Shown here piece by piece: positions 22,915 through 32,252 of a DNA stretch of 64,000 nt (position 1 is the stretch's first letter; every line of letters begins with the position of its first letter). The stretch is taken from assembly GCA_963969495.1 (NCBI GenBank), contig OZ018326.1:1010631-1074630 (forward strand). Direction: 5' to 3'. Made by a program: the position numbers and the translations under genes. The notes below the pieces were generated by a model. That model was not told where the DNA came from. It saw only the letters and a list, made by a program, of their open reading frames with translations, and made no database searches. This DNA is from Ceratothoa steindachneri. Taxonomy: Eukaryota; Arthropoda; Malacostraca; Isopoda; Cymothoidae.

Positions 22915-23232
22915 TATTATGAGCTGTGATAACAGAATGTTGAGCTACATGGTTGGTGTAACATGGAGTGAAGAGGTAGCTACAAGGTAGGGGGTTGATG
23001 AGTTGGACGTATTTCTGAGGAGAATAAGATTGAGATGATTTGGACATGTGAAGCGAAGAGATGAAGAAGAGGCACTTGGTAGGGTGAGAGAGTTGGAGGT
23101 GGATGAAAGAAGGACAAGAGGTAGACTCAAGAAAATATGGAAGAAGAATATAGAGTAATACATAGCGATGTTAAGATTGCACGAATACGCGGCGTATAAT
23201 AAAGAAAGCTGGGAGCAAATCATCAAAATCTA
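22915..23232 (+). mobile_element. RTE-like LINE 3' fragment
   Basis: The plus strand reads RMLSYMVGVTWSEEVATR, stop, VDELDVFLRRIRLRWFGHV, KRRDEEEALGRVRELEVDER and GRLKKIWKKNIE. RLRWFGHVKRRDEE followed by a GRPKKTW-like block is the signature of the C-terminus of RTE-type LINE ORFs. It is inserted into composite repeat X. Only the end is present, which is usual for 5'-truncated LINEs. Confidence 0.75.
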
Positions 23233-23284
23233 ATTTCAAGAAATCAAAATTTAGGAAATTCTGACGCAAAAAAGAATTAAATAA

Positions 23285-23440
23285 GTAAATAAGTATTCCA
23301 ACCATTGGCCCTTATTTTACATATCCCTGCAATAAAACTGAAATATAAACCTGTAGTCTAGCAATTATTTGGGGTCTGCATTTCCCCCATAAAGAGCCAA
23401 ATTACTTTTAGAATTCTAAACGATAATGATATAATTTAAC
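23285..23440. repeat. composite repeat X, distal part
   Basis: Shares cctgcaataaaactgaaat, tataaacctgt and tctgcattt.ccccata with 19560-19720. In both places a purine-rich GAA repeat and a CR1 3' end follow. Confidence 0.65.
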
Positions 23441-23548
23441 AACTAAGAATCGGTAAATAAACTAAGACGGATTAAAAAGAATAATAATAAATTCAAGAAA
23501 GAGAAGAAGAAGGAGAAGAAGAAGGAAAAGAAGGAGAAGAAGAAGAAG

Positions 23549-23669
23549 AACTACAGAACTACAGAAATAGGAACCAGCAAAGAACCTAAGGTCCGCTCAA
23601 GGCCAGTCCGCTTACACATTCTAACGTTAGTGTATCATGCTTTTTTTTTTCATGCTGTTTTTTTTGGTG

Positions 23670-23670
<1 letters not shown>
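23549..23670 (-). mobile_element. CR1-like LINE, very short 3' stub (copy 2)
   Basis: Only about 120 bp of 3' UTR: the doubled actacagaactacagaa terminus on a GAA repeat (23500-23548), then the aacctaaggtccgctcaagg region. Truncated at poly-T and the (TA)n tract at 23671. Its sequence is closer to copy 6 (33953) than to its neighbour. Confidence 0.75.

Positions 23671-23723
<53 letters not shown>
23671..23723. repeat. (TA)n microsatellite
   Basis: About 53 bp of TA between a CR1 stub and the GAA tail of the next CR1 copy. Confidence 0.95.
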
Positions 23724-23726
<3 letters not shown>

Positions 23727-24622
23727 TATTAACTATTTCAATGAGAAGAAGGAGAAGAAGAACTACAGAACTACAGAATCTATGAACAGCAAAGACCCTA
23801 AGGTCCGCTCGAGGCTAGTCCGCTACGGTAAATCCTTAACTACGATACACACTTATCTGCGAGTGTATCTCCAACATGCTATATTATTTTTTTTTAAATA
23901 TATAATCTACTGTACGCACTCATCTACATGTGTACATTGTCATGCCTATTAACTACTTGAACCTAGGAGTGGGGGGTGATAGAAAGTTTTTCTTCTCAAC
24001 TTCCGCAGCCCTCGACTGCTAGTAGTGAAAATCTAATTTTAGGATATTAAGACTATTTATAGGATAGGCGTAAAAGAAAATGGATATCTAAACTACACAT
24101 GCAAGAGAAATCGCTGGCATCATTTTTAGTCCTTATTCTTACTCGTTGTTCCTCCGCTCCAAACTTTTTTTGCAAGAGACGTTTTTATTTACTGTGCTCA
24201 GACTACGTTTTATTTATACTATTTAAGTGCGCGTCGAGACGGTTTTTAAACATATTTACCGACGTACTATCTACTACGTGGGTTGGTAGCCTATTCCAAA
24301 TTTGTGTAATTTTAAACGTAAAATAGTTTTGGGCTATACTAGTGTCAAATCGCTTGTTCACTAATTTTAATCCGTGTTGGCGAGTGTTTCCCCTATGATA
24401 CAATTCGAATAAATTCCTTTAATCAACGTTTGAAAATTCTTTCAATATTTTAAATACTTCTATTAGCTGGCCACGTAAACTTCTGCCGTTGAAAGGTCGC
24501 AAATCTAATGCTCTGAGTCTTTCCTCGTACGGCCAATTTCTCAGCTCGGGAATTAATTTTGTAGCCCTACTCTGGACTCTTTCTAATTGCGCGATATCTT
24601 TGTTTAAGTATGGAGCCCAAAA

Positions 24623-25676
24623 TTAAACCGCGTATTCGAGCAGTGGACGCACAAGTGATTTATATATCGGGAAAATTACATCTCTGGATTTGAACGTGCA
24701 ATTACGCGCGATATAACCCAGCACACGATTTGCTTTTTTGCATGCATGCACGCATTGTTTCGTGACTTTGAAGTCATCCGAGACTAAAACTCCCAGGTCT
24801 TTTTTCAATTTAACCAAGTCGAGGACCTGGCTTTTCATGGTATACTCTACCCTCAATTTATGGCAACCCAAATGCATCACCTTGCATTTACTTAAATTTA
24901 ACTGCATTTGCCACTTATCCGCCCATCTGACAATCAAGTTTAGGTCCTTCTGTAATTTTTCTACATCCGATCTTACATAGGCACGGTTGCCCAGCTTCGT
25001 GTCGTTAGCAAATTTAGAAATCGTACTAAATACGCAATTATCCAAATCGTTTATATATATTAGAAACAATAATGGGCCGAGAACCGAGCCTTGTGGCACT
25101 CCACTACTGACGTTGACCCAATCAGAAACATTTACCATTCATAACTACTCGCTGCGAACGATCCTTCAGCCAATTTCTAATCCAATTTTATATCTTACCC
25201 TTCACACCGATTGCTTTAACTTTCATTAATAATCTTTAGTGCGGAACGGTGTCAAACGTCTTTTCAAAGTCTAGATAGATTACATCTACATCTTTGCTTT
25301 CGTCGTAAACGCAAATCAATTTATGGAAGAATTCCAGCAAATTTGTCAAGCACGATCTCGCCCGCCTAAACCGATGTTGGGAATCTCTAATCAGATTATT
25401 TAGCTCGAGGTGGCTCACTATTGTATCTCTAATTCCTGATTCTAAAAGCTTTCCAATTACCAAAGTTAGACTAATAGGACGAAAATTCGTTGCTTCATAT
25501 CTATTCCCATTCTTAAATATTGGTGTAACGTTTGCACGCTTGAAGTCTAAAGGGACTACGCCGTCTTCTAATGAGCGATTGAAAATTGCACGCAACGGCT
25601 TCGCAAGCTCATTCTTAAGTTCCTTTAAATGAGTGGGGTAAACGCCATTGGGCCCAGGTGATTTGGACTTTTTCAT
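24623..25676 (-). pseudogene. CR1 reverse transcriptase with FAND active site
   Basis: Two frames (25236-25676 and 24623-25138) cover the RT. Seen in order: KSPGPNGVYPTHLKEL, FRPISLTLVIGKLLES, SQHRFRRARSCLTNLLEF, YLDFEKTFDTVPH (motif A Asp kept), SSGVPQGSVLGPLLFLIYIN (motif B), ISKFANDTKLG (motif C, at 25004-25006 AAC instead of an Asp codon). FAND in place of FADD removes a catalytic metal ligand. A frameshift sits between the two frames near 25140-25235. Confidence 0.9.
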
Positions 25677-25990
25677 CAGGTTAATATATTTAAGAATTTC
25701 CCTTTATTAACTGTTATATCGGATACGCAAATATCACCATTATGTACTTCTTCAACTAACGATCCTAATTCGGACGAATCTTCAACAGTAAAGACGCTTG
25801 TGAAATGTTCATTTGAAATTTTAGACATTTCCGTCGGAAATTCCGTCAAACCATGATCTTTGTCTTTAATCTGCCATATTGAACCTTTTAAGGGTTTCCT
25901 ACTGCTTAAGTAGCCGTAAAACCATTTCGGTTCCTTCTTCGAATCCTTCGAGAGTTTTATTTCATATTTCCGCTTCGCATCTCTAACCAC
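25676..25990 (-). pseudogene. CR1 ORF2 linker between endonuclease and RT
   Basis: The frame reads RDAKRKYEIKLSKDSKKEPK, then WFYGYLSSRKP and FTSVFTVEDSSELG. This is the VRxAKRxYE...NPKxFWxYVxSRK...FxSVFTxE linker of CR1-type ORF2. It is contiguous with the RT frame and ends close to its start. Confidence 0.85.
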
Positions 25991-26086
25991 CCGTTTAACT
26001 TCTCTTCGAGAATCTATGTAATTTTGCCGACTTATAAATGACTCATTGTTCTTATGTATTTGAAATTTTCTATTTCGGTCCTTAAT

Positions 26087-26860
26087 TTAGCTTGATATTA
26101 GTGGGCTAACACACGGCGCTCTCATCGACTTCCCGCTCTTACGACGCACATACTTTACCAAGTCGAAATTTACATTAAGGTGTGTACGCCGATGCTCAGT
26201 GTACATTTCTCCTACTGACCTATTCTCGAAGCGCATTCCCCAGTCTACATCCTTAATCCTTTCGCGAAAATTATCAAAACTACAGCTACCAAAACGTGGG
26301 ATGAGCTGAGTGCTCATTTTTACTTCTACGCACGTGTTTACTTCGAATCTAATCGCATTATGGTCACTCGAGGCTAAGTGCTCTTCTACACAAACATTTT
26401 CTACCAATGACTTGTCATTCGCCATGATTAAATCGAAGATATTATTATTACGCGTTGGTTCCTCCACTTTTTGTGCGAGAAAGTTCTCCAGAATAAAGTT
26501 TAGTAGTCTCTCCCCAGCATATCATAATTAACGTTTGGATGGTTAAAATCGCCGCAGACTAATGTGTTCCCTTTTCTAACCCAAGATAAAAGCATATCAA
26601 AGAGTGCAGCATCTTCTCTTTCCATTTGAGATGGTGGACGATATACGACGGCTAAATTTATTTTATTTTTTGCATTACAACATAATTGGATTAATAAGGC
26701 CTCACTTCTCATATCTTCCGTAGACGAGTCGATCGTTTTAGCGCTTAAGTCATCTTTTATATACACTAATACGCCCCCTCCTCTACCAGTTTGTCTATTT
26801 TTATAATGAATTTTATAACCTGGTATATCAAATTCGCAAACACTGATCCCCGAATGTGTA

Positions 26861-26866
<6 letters not shown>
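26087..26866 (-). pseudogene. CR1 AP-like endonuclease
   Basis: Two frames. 26500-26860 has DIPGYKIHYKNRQTGRGGGV, IDSSTEDMRSEALLIQL, VVYRPPSQ and LVCGDFNHPNVNYD. 26087-26467 has PTRNNNIFDLIMAND and LASSDHNAIRF. Catalytic GDFN, LDLI-type and SDH motifs are readable. One frameshift at about 26480-26500. The N-terminal ~40 residues with the NE motif are lost at the (TA)n junction. Confidence 0.85.

Positions 26867-26898
<32 letters not shown>
26863..26898. repeat. (TA)n microsatellite
   Basis: About 36 bp of TA between a CR1 5' truncation and a mariner terminal repeat. Confidence 0.95.
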
Positions 26899-26900
<2 letters not shown>

Positions 26901-26902
<2 letters not shown>

Positions 26903-27625
26903 CGAGGAGCACTCAATAAGTTTTGCGAATCGGTAGGGCAAATCAGAGGAAGGGAGATGGCTGTTTGTTGGGGTGTTAGGAAGAGTTATGACAAGTCAGT
27001 ACCTGCAGCCGCCGCACGCTCCTGCCTCGTCTATTTAAGAAGCAGTAGCTGATCGCATATGGTCAGTCACAAATTTTTGAACAATGGAGAAGGTTGAGCA
27101 CCACGCAGTGATAAAATTTTTGACCAAGAAAAGCCAGAATGCAAAAGACATCCATGAACGCATGGCTGCAGTGTACACCGACACCGCCTCTTCATAGGCA
27201 ACCATTGCTCGCTGGAAATGTGAGTTCTGCCATGGTCGTGAATCCCTTTAAGATGACCCCGTCCAGGACGCCCCTCAGACGTAACCAACGAGGTCAATGT
27301 GGCCCGTGTGGAGAGGATGATCCTAGAAAATCAACGCGTGAAGGTCAAAGAAATCGAGCGAGAACTTGCAATATCACATGGAAGTGTTATCAACATCATC
27401 CCCGACAATTTGGCCATGACCAAGGTCTCTGGCAGTTGGATCCCTACAAACCTCACACCCCATGATCGACTTCAACGTCATCAAAGTCCACAAGTCCAGA
27501 GTTGCACAAGCTGCCCTGCGCGAGTGCGGATTCGAAAAGCTCAACCATCCACCTTACAGTCCAAATCTGGCCCCTAGCGACTACTTTTTATTCCGCCAGT
27601 TCAAGGCTACACTGCCCAACGCCAG
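26901..27625 (+). mobile_element. mariner element, internally deleted
   Basis: Begins after a TA at 26901-26902 with cgaggagcactcaataag, a terminal sequence typical of mariner elements, then a ~160-bp leader and the transposase. The middle of the gene is missing, and the 3' end is cut where a Penelope fragment starts (about 27625). The second terminal repeat is therefore absent. Confidence 0.8.
27084..27625 (+). pseudogene. mariner transposase, core deleted
   Basis: It starts MEKVEHHAVIKFLTKKSQN, the usual mariner N-terminal helix-turn-helix start. Next come ATIARWKCEF, VKEIERELAISHGSVINII and SGSWIPTNLTPHDRLQ. The frame then jumps to VHKSRVAQAALRECGFEKLN and YSPNLAPSDYFLF. The jump (near 27470-27485) removes about 150 residues, including the first two catalytic Asp. 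Only the last Asp (SDYFLF) remains. Three stops lie in the N-terminal half. It cannot transpose, but it keeps one terminus. Confidence 0.85.
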
Positions 27626-27629
27626 GTTG

Positions 27630-28154
27630 GGATTGAACAACAGTGATGTTCCCAAAAATGAAAATTTTTTCGTAGTACCAGAAATGGGACAATACAATAA
27701 ATTATTCACTAGAAAATGCAACAAATTACTTAAAAAATATTTCTTTCATACCAACTTCAAAATCACTTTTGTTAACCGACTTTCCATAGGAAGTTTTTTC
27801 TCGTCAAAAGAGAAACTTTCTCTAGAAATGAGCAGCCGTGTTGTTTATGCTTTTACTTGTCCTTGTTGTATGCAAGGAACCTATATTCGTAGTACGGTTC
27901 GCTCATTGAAAGAGAGGTTTTGTTGTCACATGGGAATAAGCCATCGCACTGGAAAAATATTGTCTAAGAAGGAAGCTTCTGTAATTAGAAATCATAGTGT
28001 ACAATGCAAGACAGAATGTTCCATAGATAACTTCAAAATAATTAGTCATAATAACAATGAATATAGTCTAAGAATTTTGGAATCCCTACTAATACGTACA
28101 AAATCTCCTACACTGAACATAGATAATACCGCTGTTCCTCTTCTTATTTCTTAA
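27630..28154 (+). pseudogene. Penelope GIY-YIG endonuclease, RT thumb end plus full domain
   Basis: After the mariner part the frame gives NKLLKKYFFHTNFKITFVNR and IGSFFSSKEKL (RT thumb end), then CPCCMQGTYIRSTVRSLKER (GIY-YIG; Gly of YIGS reads Arg), HMGISHRTGKILSKKEASVI (domain middle), NHSVQCKTECSIDNFKIISH and YSLRILESLLIRTKSPTLN (conserved Glu and C-terminal Leu-rich end). The stop at 28154 looks natural. The frame is open for 230 codons only because mariner and PLE sequences happen to join in phase. The endonuclease would nick target DNA for PLE integration. Confidence 0.85.
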
Positions 28155-28270
28155 TTTTAATTACCTCATTCAACAACCAACTAACCTTGTCTTATTTAAC
28201 AACCAACCAATCAAATTCCTATCCTTCTTTAAGCCACATCCTTCATAATTTCTTCACTTTGTGATTTCTC

Positions 28271-28510
28271 CTGAACTTCATCGGTAAGCAATATTATACT
28301 GTAATTTTTTACTTTTGTTATTTTGCTTTTTTTTTCGTGTCAATAGTGATTACATTAGATTAATAATTTGATCCTCTTGCTTTTTAAGTTCCTGAATTAT
28401 CGGTAAGCAATATTATACTGTAATTATTTACTTTTGTTTTTTGTGAGTTTTTTTCGTTTCAATAGTGTTATATTAGATTGATAATTTGATTCTCTTGACT
28501 TTTAAATTCC
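28271..28510. repeat. tandem duplication, 2 x ~119 bp, in Penelope 3' region
   Basis: tcggtaagcaatattatact occurs at 28281 and again at 28400. The two units share ttacttttgtt, caatagtg and ataatttgat.ctcttg. AT-rich and non-coding. Confidence 0.8.
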
Positions 28511-28612
28511 TGAGTTATTTTCTAATTTTTGATTTACCTACATAGTCATAACCTAATTATTTTTAATATTTTTAATATTCTTTAACTGTATTAGATTAAT
28601 TTATGTTTTAGG

Positions 28613-28654
28613 ACCTAAAGATGGGTGATACGCCCGAAACGTTGTTCCATAAAT
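28613..28654 (+). ncRNA. hammerhead-like module, eroded
   Basis: CTAAAGA, a hairpin GGG(T)...(G)CCC, GAAAC, then GTT GTT. It lines up with CTGAAGA-hairpin-CGAAAC-GTA-GTA at 4587-4622, at the equivalent place after the GIY-YIG stop. CUAAAGA departs from CUGANGA at one invariant position, so I expect no activity. The conserved layout is the evidence. Confidence 0.3.
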
Positions 28655-28730
28655 AAATCACATGTACTTCAGCCTCCTAGGTGTCCTTACCTTCACCGTG
28701 AAATTATATATATAAATATTTAAATATATT

Positions 28731-29083
28731 CCGAGCGCTTTTGTCTTCATTCTTAAAGACCTTTTCAAGGAATGAACAGGAGGCTGGACATACATTACCT
28801 TAAATAGTCGAAGGGGGGATTAGACTACCCACCTCTTAACCTTAATTAAGGGGTACAAACTCCTGAAACAACCATATTTGAGATTTTATGTATGGAGTAA
28901 TAATGTTAGACTCCATTATCACTACATACATAAAATCTCAAATAGAGTTATATCAGGATTTATACCCTCTAATTAAGGTTTAGGCGTGGGCTCTCTAATC
29001 CTCCTTTCCACTATTTTACGCGATGTATGTCCAGCCTTCTTTTTATTCATTGAAAAGGTCTTTAAAAATAAAGACGATAGCGC
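28731..29083. repeat. ~350-bp palindrome of Penelope terminal repeats
   Basis: The left arm (28731-28900) is an imperfect inverted copy of the right arm (28915-29083), with a few bases at the centre. The outer ends are gcgctt.tgtctt.att/aataaagacgatagcgct. The inner parts share ataaaatctcaaata and taattaagg. It matches the two separated arms at 1606-1800 and 2468-2630, here with nothing left between them. Confidence 0.85.
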
Positions 29084-29479
29084 TGGGAATAGTTTTTCAC
29101 TTTTCCTTTGTGTGTGCATCTGCCAAACTTTGACTCACAATTTAGCACTTTCTTCACCTTAACTGACGCGTTTCGATACATCGTGTATCATATTTAGAGT
29201 TTCAATGGGGAATTCTTACTGAGTATTCTGCTTACATATGTTACAAAATGTATTAACAAAATTACGAACGAAGCTATACACGTATAAGCAGGTTGAATTC
29301 AGGTGTTAAAAGGTGGGCGAACTAGGTAGCCAGAGAACACGGGGTAAGGGAATTAAGCTGCTTGCCAAAAGGAATTAGTGGCTAGTGGCAGCTCTGAGTA
29401 CACCTGTCCCTCTTTTAGCTTTTCTTTCGCTGGGTAGGATTTCATTGGAGTTAGACTGTATGAAACCCTCAGGGTTGGG
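29084..29479. other. spacer, no gene
   Basis: No domain recognised on either strand. It follows the Penelope palindrome and ends where CR1 sequence becomes readable. Confidence 0.4.
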
Positions 29480-29847
29480 GACCAGAATTGTACGGCGTAT
29501 TCAAGTTGTGACCGGACTAGAGAGTTGTACAAGGCGAGAACAATCTGCTTATTTCGGAAGTGAACGTGCCTCTTAATGTACCCTAGCATTCAATGGGCCC
29601 TCTTTTAAAACTATAGGCACTGTTTGGAGAACTTTAGATTACTGCTGATTAGCACACCTAAATCTTTCTCAAGGTCAGTGGTATCTAGTTATTTGCCTAG
29701 CAAGGAGTAGGTTTCCTGAGGGTTAGCATGGCCGATGTGCATTACCTTGCACTTGTTAAGGTGAAATGGCATCTGCCACCTTTCTGACCACTCGCCTATC
29801 CTGAGAAGGCTATTTTGCAGGCGCTCCACTCCTTACCTCCTAGCTGG

Positions 29848-30612
29848 CTATCGTCGGATAACTTGGCTATTGATCATATTAGTCCAAAGAACTGACCCCT
29901 GTTGCACCCCGCTACTGACTGGCATCCATTGCGAGGTTATCCCGTTGATCTTTACTTGTTGCCTCCCTCCCGAGAGCCAGTTTTCTATCCATTCAGATAC
30001 ATTGCCCATAATGCTAAGGGCGCGGACTTTATTTATTAACCTTTGGTGTGGTACCTTATCGAAGGCTTTTTGAAAGTCCAGGTATAAGATATCCACTGCT
30101 CGACTACGGTCATACTCACTCAAAATACAGTGGAATAATTCGATGAGATTAGTGAGACATGAACTGTTCTTTCGAAATCCGTGCTGAGAATCAAATATCA
30201 GGTTGTGCGACTCTAAGTGCTTCACTATACGGTCTGCAATTATTCCATCGAGTAGTTTGCCTAATAGCACGGTAATTATCCGGGTATTCGCGGCCCCCTT
30301 TCTTATACATGGAGTTACGTCTGCTATTCTCAAGTCTTCTGGCACCTCTCCAGTTTCCAAATATTCGTTGAAAATGGTGATGGCGGTGAGGTGTAGAGCC
30401 CCCTCTTCATTAACTTCTCGGAGGTCTCTAGGAAGAAAGCCATCCGGACCTGGAGTGTTATACGGGTTAAGTTTTCCTAGTCTGGTTACTACTTCGTTTC
30501 TCTCTAAGACTATTTCACATAGTTTTTCGTCCTCTTCGAGATGAACTTCCGGCCTCGGAGCTGTACCGTCAACTTTCCTTGTAAATACGGAGGCGAAGTA
30601 GCCGTTCAACAC
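29848..30612 (-). pseudogene. CR1 reverse transcriptase with motif B-C gap
   Basis: A 254-residue frame: MLNGYFASVFTRKVDG, PYNTPGPDGFLPRDL, VITVLLGKLLDG-like fingers (here ITVLLGKLLDGIIADR), FDSQHGFRKNSSCLTNLIEL, ILYLDFQKAFDKVPHQRL (motif A), VSSGVQQGSVL (motif B, Pro replaced by Gln). Right after GSVL about 13 residues are missing, and motif C survives only in another frame as KLSDDSQLG. The conserved PISLT segment is also lost. Confidence 0.85.
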
Positions 30613-31104
30613 ATTTGTGATGTCTGGTTCTGACTTCCGTAACAGGCCATTGTCATTTCTCAGCGGTCATATGCCATGGCGAATCGGCTTGCGGCCATTG
30701 GCATGCAGGAAGAATTCTTTCGGGGTCTCTTTACAGAGGAAGGCAACTTGAACTTCTTTTCTGCGTTTAGCTCTGCGTACCAATGCTTGAACTTACCTAC
30801 ACTTTTCACTGTATTGAAGAAGCATTTATTCACTACGGATCGCTTTCCAGTTATTGTAGGCAGTTTTCCTGTTCATAACCACTGCGATGACGCCTCAATT
30901 GAACCATCTTGGTTGGAGACTTGTCGTTCCTCCTTCTGCTATGGACAAAGGCGGACTGTTGGGTCATAAAACTTTCTTTAAACTCCAACCATTTGTCAGA
31001 AGCTCTATCCTGTTGCGGGCCCAAGCCAAGCTATCGCATCCAGAAAAACTACAAAGTTCATGCTTCGGATTTTGGCTTTAAAGATAGCGACGTGAGAGCG
31101 TCTC

Positions 31105-31582
31105 TCACATAAAATGTGGACGGAAAACGTGACTGTGCGGTGATCGCTTCCGCCCAGACACTACCACGTTGAGGCCGAATACCATGTCGTCCTCGGAGGT
31201 AAACATCAAATCTAACATGTTCTCACCCCTCGTTGGCTCATCTACCCATTGTGTTAGGAAGTTATCCTGAGCGAACTCGATCAATCTTCTCCCTTCCACA
31301 TCGCCTGTCCAGTTACTACAGTCAGTCCGACAGCAGTTGAAGTCACCAATGATCAAACTCGTGCGACTGTTTATCAGGTCGGTGAGCTTTGCCTACAGGC
31401 TTGAGTCTAGTTCTTCTGACTGTCTTTGCGGCCTGTAAACCACGATTACTTGATAAGAGGAGCTGGTACAATCTATTTTCTAGCCCTAAAATCTCGTGAC
31501 CAGATTTCACATTGCATTCGACAGCGGGACACAATTCCAGACGTATACTAAAAATCCGCTGCCCTCTCGAAAAGACGGTCAC
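31105..31582 (-). pseudogene. CR1 endonuclease fragment
   Basis: Reads MTVFSRGQRIFSIRLEL, then in the next frame LIIGDFNCCRTDCSNW, GRRLIEFAQDNFLTQWVDEP, TRGENMLDLMFTSEDDMVFG and SGRKRSPHSHVF. GDFN and LDLMFT motifs are intact. The SDH motif is replaced. One frame change at about 31350. Confidence 0.8.
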
Positions 31583-31890
31583 GGCGGAACATTGTATAAC
31601 CGGGGATCGTAACCGGGGATCGTAAACTCACCGTCGAAATCTCGCTTGTCAGCATGGATCCAGGTTTCTTCGATCGCCACGATATCTATTCAGTTATCGG
31701 AGGCCAATACAGCAACCAGTTCATCCCACTTGTTCCGTATCGACCTTGCGTTAAAAAATAAAACTTTTAGTGAACGCTGACTAGTCCTTACGCTCTGTCC
31801 TCTAAAGCGTTTCCCGACGACTCGGATAGAGTGTTGTTTTGAGAAAGGGACGTATTACCATCAACTTCCTCCAAGAGATCGAGATGGGAT

Positions 31891-32252
31891 AAAAATTGAG
31901 TTTGAGTTAGAGAGAGATAAAAATAGAGACAGAGATAGAGAGATAGAGATAAAGATAGAGATCGAGATATAGATCGAGATAGTGATTAAGATAAACATCG
32001 AGAGAGAAGGAAATCGAGATAGAGATCGAGATATAGTTTGAGAACAAGATCGAGATAGAGATCCTGAGAGATCGAGAACGAGATCGAGATAGAGATCCTG
32101 AGAGATCTAGAACGAGATCGAGAGAGAGGGAGATAGAAATAGAGATCGAGATAGCGATGGAGATAGATATCGAGATCGAGATCAAGATGGCGAACAAGAG
32201 AGATCGAGAGAGATCGATATCGAGTTAGAGATCGAGATAGAGATCGTGATAG
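31891..32252. repeat. GAGATC/GAGATA satellite array 1
   Basis: About 360 bp of 6-bp units GAGATC, GAGATA and GAGAGA in mixed order. CR1 copy 4 (5' end) abuts its left side and the 3' end of CR1 copy 5 abuts its right side. Ile/Ser/Leu/Asp-only frames here are artefacts. Confidence 0.95.

Larger units (their letters stand above)
23737..26866 (-). mobile_element. CR1-like LINE, 5'-truncated but with most of ORF2 (copy 3)
   Basis: Minus-strand order: endonuclease (26866 to 26100), linker, RT (25676 to 24623), C-terminus (24403 to 24203), 3' UTR, and the doubled actacag terminus on a GAA/GGA repeat (about 23737-23760). ORF1 is missing, and the 5' end stops at the (TA)n tract at 26863. Its last kilobase is nearly the same as copy 1, so the subfamily was active recently. 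Confidence 0.9.
27626..28680 (+). mobile_element. Penelope-like element, 3' part with intact GIY-YIG frame
   Basis: Consists of the ORF end (to 28154), a duplicated ~120-bp AT-rich spacer (28271-28510), a hammerhead-like module (28613-28654) and a tail. It joins mariner sequence at about 27625 without a break in the reading frame. The same order, in diverged sequence, occurs at 4100-4710. Confidence 0.8.
29480..31890 (-). mobile_element. CR1-like LINE, 3'- and 5'-shortened (copy 4)
   Basis: Minus-strand order: endonuclease (31582-31105), linker (31100-30660), RT (30612-29848) and thumb (29589-29480). The usual 3' end is missing (sequence becomes unrelated below ~29480). The 5' side ends at about 31890, directly at a GAGATC array. 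It belongs to the same subfamily as copy 12 (45989-48620). It is the first of nine CR1 copies in a head-to-tail series. Confidence 0.85.

Noticed and set aside
28731..29083. Long hairpin as a microRNA precursor
   Set aside because: Arms match Penelope terminal repeats and are far longer than a pre-miRNA.
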